Positions 36,409 to 45,443 of a stretch of DNA of 64,000 nt are shown here, in pieces. This DNA is from a gamma proteobacterium HTCC2207 (GTDB lineage: Bacteria; Pseudomonadota; Gammaproteobacteria; Pseudomonadales; Porticoccaceae). The DNA is taken from contig CAJJDA010000004.1 in the NCBI GenBank assembly GCA_905182855.1, forward strand, positions 1-64,000, read 5' to 3'. Each line of letters starts with the position of its first letter. Within the stretch, counting starts at the first letter, position 1. The position numbers and the translations under genes are program-made. Below the pieces are notes generated by a model. The model did no database searches. It was not told the origin of the DNA and worked only from the letters and a program-made list of their open reading frames with translations.

Positions 36409-37076
36409 GCCCTACTAACAAGTTGATCCCAGTGCTATTTGGCGTCTTCTTAGCCGGCTGCAGCGCCACCACCACCATTGATGAATATAGACCTACTGGT
36501 GAAGCCATAGAGTTAAATGTTGCCGAGCAGGTGGTGATATTAGGGCGCAGAGATGCTGGGCACTATGAAACTGACCGTGAGTTTGTTGACTGCGTCGCCA
36601 GCAAAATGCGTGGCGCAGATATTGGCATACTGCCCGAGCAAGAGTTCATCGATGCTATCTATCCCTGGTTTGAACCGCGCACCGCACCCAAGGGTCTTTC
36701 GCGCCTTAAACGCTTAATGCAGGACACCAGTATCAAAGCCGAGGTGAGTAAACGGGCGGTACGCTATCTGGTCTGGTTAGATGGTTCGACCGAAACGCTT
36801 GATTCCAGCGGTTCTATGAGCTGTGCAGTCGGCCCAGGTGGCGGTGGCTGTTTTGGTTTTGCGAAGTGGGACAAGCTATCGGTTTACGAGGCCATTGTCT
36901 GGGACCTACAAGACCTCACTGAAAAAGGGCGGGTGCGCGTCGATTCTGAGGGCACGTCATATCTGATTGGTGCGGTGGCCCCTATTCCCTTTTTATCCCC
37001 GGTAAAAGACGATGCCTGCTCTAGCCTAGGCAACCAGCTCAAGAGTTTTTTCTCTATTACACCGACAACCCAATAA
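36405..37076 (+). CDS. Lipoprotein of unknown function (cluster gene 12)
   Basis: Lipoprotein with lipobox LAGC (MSPTNKLIPVLFGVFLAGC). The mature 200 aa start with LNVAEQVVILGRRDAGHYETDREFVDCVASKMRG, a Rossmann-like or caspase-like beta-alpha opening, and later a glycine-rich turn with two cysteines, SCAVGPGGGGCFGF, which is likely to be a disulphide loop. A third Cys pair member sits at the end (DDACSSLG). No family recognised. It is coupled (overlap 4 bp) to the preceding lipoprotein and followed after 13 bp by the M48 protease gene, so a joint envelope role is likely. Confidence 0.6.
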   Translation: MSPTNKLIPVLFGVFLAGCSATTTIDEYRPTGEAIELNVAEQVVILGRRDAGHYETDREFVDCVASKMRGADIGILPEQEFIDAIYPWFEPRTAPKGLSRLKRLMQDTSIKAEVSKRAVRYLVWLDGSTETLDSSGSMSCAVGPGGGGCFGFAKWDKLSVYEAIVWDLQDLTEKGRVRVDSEGTSYLIGAVAPIPFLSPVKDDACSSLGNQLKSFFSITPTTQ

Positions 37077-37089
37077 TTAGGCCAATACC

Positions 37090-38594
37090 ATGACTTGTAT
37101 TCCTCGCCAGATAATTGCCGCCCTCCTCATCAGCTGTTTTTGGGGTGGTGGACTGGTACTTTCCGCAAATACCTGGAGCGCAGTTTCTGGTGCCGATATC
37201 TACAAGGAGGTACTTGAAGGTACCGCCATTTATGATGACCCAGTGCTGGATGCCTACATTAAGGAACTCGGGGCGGAGATTATTGCAGTGTCCGAAATGG
37301 CCGGCGAAAAATTTACCTTCACATTACTCGACTCACCTGACTTGAATGCCTTTGCCACCCGAGATAACTACATCTATGTCAATCGTGGTCTGCTTAATTA
37401 TGTTAGCAATGAAGCCCAGCTGGTTTCAGTTCTGGCGCACGAGGTAGGTCACATTACCCGAGACCATGTTACCGGCCAGGAGGGTAAAGCCACCGGTGCC
37501 CAGATGCTCTCAGCTATTGCCGCAGTATTATCGGGCAGCAACGAGGTTTATGAGGCCAGTATGGCCTATGCCAACTCAATCATTCGTGGCCACGGTCGGC
37601 GCAACGAACTGGAAGCAGACGAAGCGGGCGCTGAATATATGGCCAAGCTAGGTTACGCGCCTACCGAAATGCTCAGCATGCTGTCCATTATGAAAGACTA
37701 TGAAACCCTGCAAAAGGATCGGGCCAAAGCCAAGGGAGCATCCAAGCAGACCTATCACGGCATTTTTTCCAGTCACCCACGCAACGACAGTCGTCTGCGC
37801 ACGGTAGTCAGCTAAGGCTAACGCCGTAAAGTCCAAGAGAACAAGAGACAATGGGGCCAGTCGCTACCGCGCACTAACCGACGGCTTAGTCTGGGGCGAA
37901 AATTTTCTGGCTAAGGAACAAAAGCCGGAGCGATTCTCGAATATGCGTCTTAGGGTGCGCTTTGACTTCCCTAAAGACTGGGTCAGCAATGCCAACCCCA
38001 GTCCGTTTATGGCCAGTGGTATGCCCGCAGATAAAACCGCTGTATTAACTATGCAGCCCAATTGCTCGTACGAGTCAAAGCCCAGAGGAATACCTTTACA
38101 ATCATCTAAAGGTATCCCAGCTAACCGACGGTAAAGCTATAGCACCAGCTCGACTTAAGGGTTTCAGCGGTATTTTACCTGGCGGCGAGAACCGCTCCGA
38201 TAGCCGTATCGCCGTAATCTATTACAAGCTTAACGCATACCTATTTAGCGGCGAAATCATAGAACAAAACGCCACTGCCGAAACAGACCTCGTTTCGGAT
38301 AAAGACGTCGCAGCCGGCAAAGAGCCTTCAGAAAAACCAAAAACCTTTGCCGAAAGAGACCAGCAGTTCGTTGCCGCTATTAACACCTTTCGACCTATTT
38401 CAAGCCGCGAAATTGCTGGCCAAAAGCCAAAGACAGTACGTTATGTCAAAGCGACCCGCGCGACTACCTTTGCCAAGCTAGGCCCAGCACTTAAGCTCAA
38501 TGCGGTAGACGTGCAAGATCTGCGTATAATTAACGGCCACTATCCCAGCGGTGAGCCCAAGGCTGGGGACTGGATTAAAATATTTAAACAGTAA
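37090..38594 (+). CDS. Exported M48 family metalloprotease, two frameshifts in this sequence (cluster gene 13)
   Basis: Periplasmic M48 zinc protease related to BepA/LoiP-type envelope quality-control enzymes. The first frame (to 37815) has a signal peptide, the zinc motif HEVGHITRDH and the third ligand in ELEADEAGAEYMAKLGY. The stop in that frame is not the end: from about 37816 the next frame reads KANAVKSKRTRDNGASRYRALTDGLVWGENF..., and a second slip in a CCC run near 38085 leads to PEEYLYNHLKVSQL and on to a C-terminal LysM-like end (RATTFAKLGPALKLNAVDV) closing at TAA 38594. Removing two single bases gives 500 aa. The ORF track shows only the first part. It closes the cluster. Confidence 0.78.
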
Positions 38595-38607
38595 TGAGCT
38601 ATCCACT

Positions 38608-39345
38608 ATGAGTCCTTCGCCGCAACGTCCTGTCCGATTTCTGATTCTCACGGGTACCCTGCTGTTAGCTCTCTTGGGGTCGGGACTTTATGGCCTGTTC
38701 GTGGAGAGGGATGCACCCAGTGATAGGGACTGGGATGCTAACCGTAAAAACCTTCCAGATATCAGCGTTCTGGAACAGCGGATCGAAGCCGATCTATTTG
38801 GGGTGGAAGCGCCATCGTCAGAGGGTATGGGAGCGGATATTTATCAGGTAGTTGACAGTGAGGCCATGGCCGCCAAATTGTCAGGATTAACCAAGCATGT
38901 CACTACTCTCAGGGTACCGACTGAGGCTGAACTAGAGGCCTATTATAATAAGCATGGACCCAGGTACCGTGACACGTCACGTTTTAGCTTTCAGCACGTT
39001 GTCTACACAACTGCCAGACATGGCGGTCAGGCCGATTTAGTGGCTAAGAAGGCGCTGGCCTTGGAGGTAAAAGCGGGTGATCAAACCGCACTAGCCCCGC
39101 GCTATTTTTCAGTGAATTCCAGTAAAGTTGACCGCTTATTTGGCAATGGTTTTGCCGACAAGCTGTTTGAAATGGTAAAAGGTGGAAACCTACCCTGTTG
39201 GGCTGGCCCCATAACTTCCCGTCATGGGGCCCATCTAGTCTGTATCGACAATGCGATTTTGGGCACAGTTCCTGATTTAGCGCAGGTTCGATCTGAGGTC
39301 ATCAATGATTGGCGCTTCTCTGTTGTAGCGGACGCTAAGCCTTAG
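38608..39345 (+). CDS. PpiC-type peptidyl-prolyl isomerase, membrane anchored
   Basis: Parvulin-related prolyl isomerase anchored in the inner membrane, probably a periplasmic folding factor. Start ATG 38608 (MSPSPQRPVRF) lies 13 bp after the M48 stop; the track start at 38551 overlaps that gene. One N-terminal helix (FLILTGTLLLALLGSGLYGLF) is followed by a SurA/PpiC-like segment (PTEAELEAYYNKHGPRYRD) and the parvulin core (FSFQHVVYTT, AGPITSRHGAHLVCID). The core is shorter than standard and lacks some parvulin histidines, so enzymatic activity is uncertain. It may belong to the cluster end or be an independent gene. Tail-to-tail overlap of 4 bp with trpA. Confidence 0.7.
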   Translation: MSPSPQRPVRFLILTGTLLLALLGSGLYGLFVERDAPSDRDWDANRKNLPDISVLEQRIEADLFGVEAPSSEGMGADIYQVVDSEAMAAKLSGLTKHVTTLRVPTEAELEAYYNKHGPRYRDTSRFSFQHVVYTTARHGGQADLVAKKALALEVKAGDQTALAPRYFSVNSSKVDRLFGNGFADKLFEMVKGGNLPCWAGPITSRHGAHLVCIDNAILGTVPDLAQVRSEVINDWRFSVVADAKP

Positions 39346-40110
39346 GCCATCAATGCAGCAAAGAATTTTTTCAGACCTGGAGCGCCTGACTCTTGCCAGG
39401 TTTTAAGCGCCGCAGTGCCAACGATTGCGAGGTCGGCAGAACCCCGTAAAAAGTCCATATCCTCCTTGCCACTGATACCAAAGCCGACACCGATCGGCAT
39501 ATTGGTATGCTGCCGACAGCGCTCAATCAGCGCCAAGACGTCGTCACCCATTTTGGTTTTCGACCCGGTCACGCCCTTTCGCGCGACCACATAAACCATA
39601 CCACGACTCAGGGCTCCCAGTTGCGCCAGACGTTTATCACTGCTCGTTGGAGTCATGAGAATAATCGGCTCAATACCCGCTTTCTCAGACAACTGATGCA
39701 GGTTAGCTGATTCCTCCACCGGCAAATCAGGCAAAATGTAACCGACACCGCCTGCGTCCTTGAGACGCTGCACAAAGCGCTCTTCGCCCATTTTAAAAGC
39801 GGTATTGTAGTAACCCATCATCAACACTTTAAACGGAAACCGGGCACTGACCTCGCGCATAAACTCAAAACACTGGTCTACCGTGGTGCCTGATTTTAAC
39901 GACTGTTCGTTGGCATGGGCAAACAGGGGACCATCGGCACTAGGTTCAGAGAAAGGGAAACTGTAATTCCACCAGATCAACGCCAGCTGCAGCCATTATC
40001 TCTAACGCTTGCATATTAGCCTCAAAGGAGGGGTAGCCACAGACCACATGGGCCATTACCAACAGATCTTTGTCTTTTTTGCGCTCGGCAATAAAATGCT
40101 GTAGACCCAT
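39342..40110 (-). CDS. trpA: Tryptophan synthase alpha subunit, frameshifted
   Basis: Alpha subunit that splits indole-3-glycerol phosphate to indole and glyceraldehyde 3-phosphate. The start is ATG 40110, overlapping the trpB stop by one base (TAATG): MGLQHFIAERKKDKDLLVMAHVVCGYPSFEANMQ...VDLVELQ. One extra T near 39965 then breaks the frame and the track ORF (39342-39980) resumes with FPFSEPSADGPLF. Joined, the catalytic Glu (ELQFPF) and Asp (ADGP) are both present, as is the phosphate loop VARKGVTGSKTKM. The reconstructed protein is 255 aa, a little short, and its ELQFPFSEPSADGP region differs from the standard ELGIPFSDPLADGP. Coupled with trpB. Confidence 0.88.
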
Positions 40111-41367
40111 TAGCCTCTCTCCGCACGGTATTGATCCGACTTACCTTCAACAAAAGACTTCCATTTGGCATCATCCAGGGCATCAGCAATGGTAAAGATA
40201 TCTTTATCCCCTCGTCCAGACTGATTAATCAAAATAATTTCATCTTTAGCCATAGTCGGAGCCTCTTTAAGCGCCGTTACAAAGGCGTGGGTACTTTCTA
40301 GCGCAGGGATTAACCCTTCGGTACGCATAGTCAACTTTAACGTCTCCTTGACCTCCTCATCGGTTGCCGCTTCAAAACGTACCTTGCCCTGTTCCCAGAG
40401 GTGGCTAAAGATGGGATTAATACCAATATAATCGAGGCCAGCGGCAACCGAATGTGTCTCATTCATATTGCCGTCATCGTTTTGCAAGAAATACGTTTTA
40501 TAGCCCTGAGCCACACCCACTGAGGCGTCGTCATAGGCCAGGCGAGCACCATGCATGTAGGTACCGACACCCAGACCGCCAGCCTCGACACCAATCAGCT
40601 CGACATCATCATCGAAAAAACCCTGAAAAATCCCCATAGCATTAGAGCCACCACCGACGCAGGCATAGACACGATCAGGTAATCTTCCGGTCTGCGTCAA
40701 CATCTGTTCCCGCGCTTCAAGGCCGATAATCGATTGGAACCAGCTAACCATTTCAGGGAAAGGGTGCGGGCCACAGGCGGTACCCAAAATATAATGGGTA
40801 TCTTCCATATTGGTCACCCAGTCACGCATACATTCATTAATAGCGTCTTTGAGCGTCTTCTGGCCATCCTGCACGGCGATAACCTCTGCCCCGAGGTTTT
40901 CCATCCAGAAAACATTGGGGCGTTGCCGCGCGACATCGACGGCACCCATATAGATTTTACAGTCAAAACCAAAGCGCGCGGCCATTGTTGCCGTGGCAAA
41001 CCCGTGCTGTCCGGCACCCGTCTCAGCTATCACCTTGCGCTTACCTAGGCGTCTCGCACAGCAGGCCCTGTCCCATGACATTATTAATCTTGTGGGAACC
41101 TGTGTGATTCAGATCGTCGCGTTTTACATAAATCTGCGCGCCACCCAGTTGCCTAGACAGATTTTCCAGATGCGTCACCGGAGTCGGGCGACCTGAATAG
41201 TTTTGCAGTAGCCTGACATAGTCCTGCCAAAATTTAGGGTCTGCTTTGCATTCACGAAAGCACAGCAGCAGCTCCTCGATCGTTGCATGCAGAATCTCAG
41301 GTAGAAAAACGCCACCGTATTCTCCGTAGTAGCCTTCGCGGCCGTCGGAGAAGTCAAAAATATCCAT
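40110..41367 (-). CDS. trpB: Tryptophan synthase beta subunit, frameshifted
   Basis: PLP enzyme that condenses indole with serine to tryptophan. Start ATG 41367 (MDIFDFSDGREGYYGEYGG) has a strong GAGGA 6 bp upstream; the track start (TTG 41379) is less likely. The first frame contains the PLP lysine in HTGSHKINN and ends just after VMGQGLL; the second (40110-41081) continues ARRLGKRKVIAETGAGQHG with the serine-activation glutamate, then CVGGGSNAMGIF for phosphate binding and the end LINQSGRGDKDIF. One extra base near 41052 separates them, so a sequence error is likely. Joined length is 418 aa. It forms a trpBA operon with no trpF, C or D in the window. Confidence 0.92.
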
Positions 41368-41595
41368 GAAAATCCTCAATAAATCGTGGCAGTTTCCCCA
41401 AAGGAAACCCGTTTGTGAAATAAATAACGTTAAAGGTCTATTTTAGCCAACTCCTTGCATTGGCACAATGTTACCGCTGCGGCGTTCCCTCTAATTAAGG
41501 CAATTTCGGGTGTATACGGCCATAATCTGTAATCGGCTTGTCGCACTAAGAGAGTTATTTGATCAACCCCAGAAGTCACGCTGGACTAGGCCGGG

Positions 41596-41604
41596 TTATC
41601 CACA
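41596..41604 (+). promoter_or_regulatory. Consensus DnaA box
   Basis: TTATCCACA, a perfect match to the E. coli DnaA consensus, 239 bp before the nrdJ start. nrd promoters in several bacteria are DnaA-controlled. A single 9-mer can occur by chance. Confidence 0.45.
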
Positions 41605-41653
41605 TGTTTGCCACCGAGTTACCAACGCTTAACGTAGGCAGAATGACAAATAA

Positions 41654-41702
41654 ACACCACATATAGTGCATAAAGACTTGCAAGACACACCATGTAGGAT
41701 AA
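41654..41702 (+). promoter_or_regulatory. Candidate NrdR box pair
   Basis: ACACCACATATAGTGC (41654) matches the NrdR consensus acaCwAtATaTwGtgt at 13 of 16 positions. A weaker copy, ACACCATGTAGGATAA, starts 33 bp on, about three helical turns, as NrdR box pairs usually do. It lies about 135 bp before nrdJ. Confidence 0.5.
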
Positions 41703-41834
41703 ACTCTTCGCCGTAGTCAAGAATAAAAAAGCATCAAACAAGGGTACATTTAATTATAGGGACGTCTTAAATATACATAAATTTGGCCTCAGAACCGCTA
41801 GGTACCTGAGTTGAAAAAGAAAGAAGGTCAGTCA

Positions 41835-43989
41835 ATGAGCAGTGCACCCAAACTAAAAACCGTTAATGCCGTGAAGAAAAAACCACAAATTCAAATGCAA
41901 CATGCGTCCCTCGATATCTGGGATAAGAAGTATCGTCTCAAGGATAAAGATCAGCGTCCTGTGGATGCCGATATTGATGCAACCTATCAACGGGTCGCCA
42001 AGGCATTATCCGATGTAGAAGATGAAGACAAGCGCGAAGAATGGTCTGAGCGTTTTGTATGGGCACTCAAGCAGGGCGCTATTCCAGCTGGGCGTATTAT
42101 TTCCAATGCTGGAGCTCAAGCCTACAAGCCCGCTACCTCTACAATCAATTGCACCGTTTCAGGCATTGTGCCTGATTCCATGCAAGGGATTCTTGAGCGC
42201 AACCTGGAAGCGGGCCTGACGCTGAAAGCAGGCTGCGGTATTGGCTATGAATTCTCCACATTGCGTCCCAAGGGAGCCTATGTTTCTGGGGCTGGCGCCT
42301 ATACCTCTGGCCCGCTATCTTTTATGGATATCTATGACAAGATGTGTTTTACCGTCTCGTCCGCTGGCGGCCGTCGTGGTGCCCAGATGGCAACCTTTGA
42401 TGTCAGCCACCCAGATGTTTTTGATTTTGTTCGCGCCAAACGTGAAGACGGACGTCTGCGTCAGTTCAACCTTTCACTCCTGATTACGGAAGAGTTCATT
42501 GAAGCGGTTCGCAACGATGGCACCTGGGATCTGACCTTCCCTATCAGTGCCAAGGAAATCGAAGGTGGATTGGACCTCAAGGGTGACAACGTAGTTTGGA
42601 AGCCATTTCCAACCAAAGAGAACTACATTAGCAATGATGAGGGCCTTGTCGCCTGTCGCATCTACGAGACAATCCGTGCACAGAAACTGTGGAATGCCAT
42701 CATGTCGTCCACTTACGACTATGCGGAGCCAGGTTTTATTCTGATCGACCAAGTAAACAAAAATAACAACAACTGGTTCTGCGAAGATATTCGTGCAACC
42801 AACCCCTGTGGTGAGCAGCCGCTACCTCCCTATGGTAGCTGTTTGTTGGGCTCAGTAAACCTGACTAAGTTTGTCCGCAACCCGTTCACCCCAGACGCCT
42901 TCTTTGACTGGGAAGAGTACGCCGAGGTGGTTGCCGTATTCACTCGTATGCTCGACAACGTGGTAGCAATAAACGGTCTGCCACTTGAAGGCCAGCGCAA
43001 AGAAATAGAATACAAACGCCGTCATGGCATGGGGTTTCTAGGGCTAGGATCAGCCATTACTATGCTGTGTATGAAGTATGGTGATGAACAATTCACTAGA
43101 GTTCACGGATCGTATCGCCCGTGACATGGCTGTAGCTGGCCTGAAAGCTGGTCTGGAACTAGCGCGCGAGAAGGGCCCTGCGCCCATTATGAATGATGAA
43201 TTCACCGTCACGGCGGCCATGCTGTTTAAGCAGCCGGACATGGTGAGAGATGGCATTAAGGTGGGTGATAAGTTAAAGGGAAAGGTCCTGATAGCGAAGT
43301 ATAGCCGCTATATGCAGACCGTAGCTCAGGCAGCACCTGAACTCGTTGAGGCATTGATCGAGGAAGGTTGTCGCTTTAGCCACCATTCATCGATAGCGCC
43401 GACAGGTACTATCTCGCTATCACTAGCAAACAACGTCAGTAATGGTATTGAGCCCAGTTTTGCTCATCACTATTCGCGCAATGTCATCCGTGAGGGCAAG
43501 AAGTCAAAAGAAAAGGTAGATGTTTTCTCTTATGAGTTACTGGCCTATCGTACATTGATTAACGAAAAAGCCATGCCCTATGGCACGACAGAAGAAGATA
43601 CGCTACCCGATTACTTTATGAGTTCTGAAAATATTATGCCGCGAGCTCATGTGGATATTCAGGCGGCTGCTCAAAAGTGGGTTGATTCTTCAATCTCAAA
43701 GACAATTAATGTACCTACAGATAGTGACTACGAAGAGTTTAAGGATATTTATCTGTATGCTGCTGAGAAGGGCCTTAAAGGTTGCACGACTTTCCGCTTT
43801 AATCCAGAGGCGTTCCAAGGCGTATTGGTTACTGAGCAAGACTTGGAGAAGACTACCTACAGCTTTACGCTAGAAGATGGCTCCACCGTTGAATTTAAAG
43901 GTAATGAAGAAGTTGAGTACGATGGCGAAACCCATACTGCTGCCAACCTTTTTGATGCATTAAAGGAAGGTTACTACGGTAAATTCTGA
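41835..43989 (+). CDS. nrdJ: B12-dependent ribonucleotide reductase, large part (NrdJa), frameshifted
   Basis: Class II, adenosylcobalamin-dependent ribonucleotide reductase that makes deoxyribonucleotides with or without oxygen. Start ATG 41835 (MSSAPKLKTV) is preceded by AGAAGG; the track start is an upstream TTG. The first frame carries GRIISNAGAQ, the substrate-site cysteine STINCTVSG, loop-1/2 specificity regions, the radical-site NPCGEQPLPPYGSC and HGMGFLGLGS. After CMKYGDEQ one extra base near 43098 shifts the frame; the second frame continues SLEFTDRIARDMAVAGL and has APTGTISLSLANNVSNGIEP. The joined protein is 717 aa. A separate C-terminal part follows (NrdJb), as in Pseudomonas. Upstream DnaA and NrdR-like sites fit nrd control. 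Confidence 0.93.
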
Positions 43990-44028
43990 TCCAATTAATA
44001 AAAGCCGTAGAACGCTAGGAGGACGAAC

Positions 44029-44709
44029 ATGAACAAGAAGATTTCACAAAAAATTGTTTCTTACAAAGTAAGTACAGAAGAACAGATGCAAGAAACTGCA
44101 GCCAAAGAAATAGAGTCTAATATCATTCAGATGCACGAGAAAGTCTCGCGTCCTGAGGAGTTGGCTGGTAGTACGTACAAGATCAAGACACCGATGTCTG
44201 ACCATGCGCTGTATCTGACTATTAATGACATTATTTTGAATCAGGGTACCAATCATGAATTGCGCCGCCCTTTCGAAGTGTTTATTAATTCCAAGAACAT
44301 GGATCATTTCCAGTGGATTGTGGCATTAACACGCGTTATCTCAGCGGTCTTCCGTAAAGGGGGAGACTGTACGTTTCTGGTCGAAGAGCTCAAGGCAGTG
44401 TTTGATCCACAGGGCGGGTATTTTAAGCCCGGTGGTCGATTTATGCCCTCGTTAGTGGCTGAAATTGGATGGGCTATAGAAGATCATTTACAGAAAATCG
44501 GCATGATGACCAAAGCAGAGATCCCTGCGCATCAGCAAAAAATTATGGATGAAAAGCGCGCAGATTTTGAAAATGCTGCCGCCCCCGTAGCTGAGGCCAG
44601 TGATTTCCCACCAACTGCCGAACTGTGCAAAAAATGCAGCGTGAAAGCGACCATACTAATGGATGGCTGCATGACCTGTCTAAACTGCGGCGAGTCTAAA
44701 TGCGGTTAA
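44029..44709 (+). CDS. nrdJb: Ribonucleotide reductase class II C-terminal subunit (NrdJb)
   Basis: Separate C-terminal subunit of the split class II reductase, 40 bp downstream of nrdJa with ribosome site AGGAGG. It contains the TSCPD-type domain (residues 55-130, with YLTINDIILNQGTNHELRRPFEVFINSKN) and a cysteine-rich tail LCKKCSVKATILMDGCMTCLNCGES, which carries the redox cysteines that re-reduce the active site after each turnover. At 226 aa it matches Pseudomonas aeruginosa NrdJb in layout. It is needed together with NrdJa for a full enzyme. It is followed by a strong terminator. The reading frame is intact. Confidence 0.88.
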   Translation: MNKKISQKIVSYKVSTEEQMQETAAKEIESNIIQMHEKVSRPEELAGSTYKIKTPMSDHALYLTINDIILNQGTNHELRRPFEVFINSKNMDHFQWIVALTRVISAVFRKGGDCTFLVEELKAVFDPQGGYFKPGGRFMPSLVAEIGWAIEDHLQKIGMMTKAEIPAHQQKIMDEKRADFENAAAPVAEASDFPPTAELCKKCSVKATILMDGCMTCLNCGESKCG

Positions 44710-44730
44710 TGGCACAATGAAAGTCGCGAG

Positions 44731-44766
44731 CAGTAAAAAAGCGACCCTAGGGTCGCTTTTTTACTG
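44731..44766. terminator. Perfect bidirectional terminator
   Basis: CAGTAAAAAAGCGACCC-TA-GGGTCGCTTTTTTACTG: a perfect 36-base inverted repeat with A/T runs on both flanks, shared by the convergent nrdJb and carbonic anhydrase genes. Confidence 0.93.
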
Positions 44767-44808
44767 CCTGAATATTCTAAGCACAGGTAGCGCAACCAGA
44801 ATCTCGCG

Positions 44809-45399
44809 CTAATCTTCCACTGCCGAAAGCCTACCGGATTTGACATCAAAAATGAATCCATGAATCTTAATATGGTTGGGCACCAATTCATGGTTGCGAA
44901 TTAGATTCATATCATTCAAAACACTCTCACGCAGATCAGTGAACGTATGCCATTCTATATTTTTGCCCAGCGACGAGCCCGGCTTGGTATTCTCACTCTG
45001 TTGGCGTTCAGGATTTACCCAGCATTCACCGTTGTGAACCGCGGTCTCCAAATCATGCTCAAGCAAATCACCAATCGCCTCATCGGTTACCAATGTCATA
45101 CCGCAGTTAGTATGGTGAATAACAAACCATTCTAACGTACCTAAAAATTTATGCGAGATAACCAAAGACCGAATTGCATCGTCGGTGGCACGGCCTCCAG
45201 CATTGCGAATAATATGCGCCTCACCGTCGTTTAGGCCGGCAAATTTATAGGGATCCATGCGCGCATCCATACAGGTGAGGATGGCAAAATGCTTAGTAGG
45301 GGCCGGCTTTAGCTCAGCCTGATCAAAAGTCTTTGAATAATATTGATTCGCGTCCATCAAGGCCGCTAAGTTTACACTGGGAGGGCTTTTATCTGTCAT
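44809..45399 (-). CDS. Beta-class carbonic anhydrase
   Basis: Zinc enzyme interconverting CO2 and bicarbonate in the cytosol. The 196 aa protein shows the beta-class ligands: C43 and D45 in TCMDARMDP and the His-Cys pair in HHTNCGM, along with IIRNAGGRATDDAIRSL that lines the active site. The C-terminal half is longer than in minimal members and includes a helical insert (ECWVNPERQQSENTKPG), then VPNHIKIHGFIFDVKSGRL, the conserved last strand. It follows the MeaB gene by 44 bp on the same strand and may be at the end of the propionyl-CoA carboxylase operon, where it could supply bicarbonate to the carboxylase; that link is an inference from position. Confidence 0.9.
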   Translation of the reverse strand: MTDKSPPSVNLAALMDANQYYSKTFDQAELKPAPTKHFAILTCMDARMDPYKFAGLNDGEAHIIRNAGGRATDDAIRSLVISHKFLGTLEWFVIHHTNCGMTLVTDEAIGDLLEHDLETAVHNGECWVNPERQQSENTKPGSSLGKNIEWHTFTDLRESVLNDMNLIRNHELVPNHIKIHGFIFDVKSGRLSAVED

Positions 45400-45443
45400 G
45401 GTTTAGTCACTTTTTTCTATGCAGTTATCGCGGAATTATAAGC

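Larger units (their letters stand above)
41380..41834. other. Divergent control region between trpB and nrdJ
   Basis: A stretch of about 450 bases without a gene. It holds the trpB promoter side (with TTGCATTGGCAC near 41455), then a DnaA box and NrdR-like boxes on the nrdJ side, listed separately. No trp leader peptide with tandem Trp codons and no cobalamin riboswitch core was recognised. Confidence 0.5.

Noticed and set aside
41455-41475. Second sigma-54 promoter (TTGGCACAATGTTACCGC)
   Set aside because: GG to GC spacing is 12, not 10, so the -12 element is out of place.
41380-41834. Cobalamin riboswitch upstream of nrdJ or trp leader
   Set aside because: No B12-box (GCCACTG) or leader peptide with tandem Trp codons was recognised.
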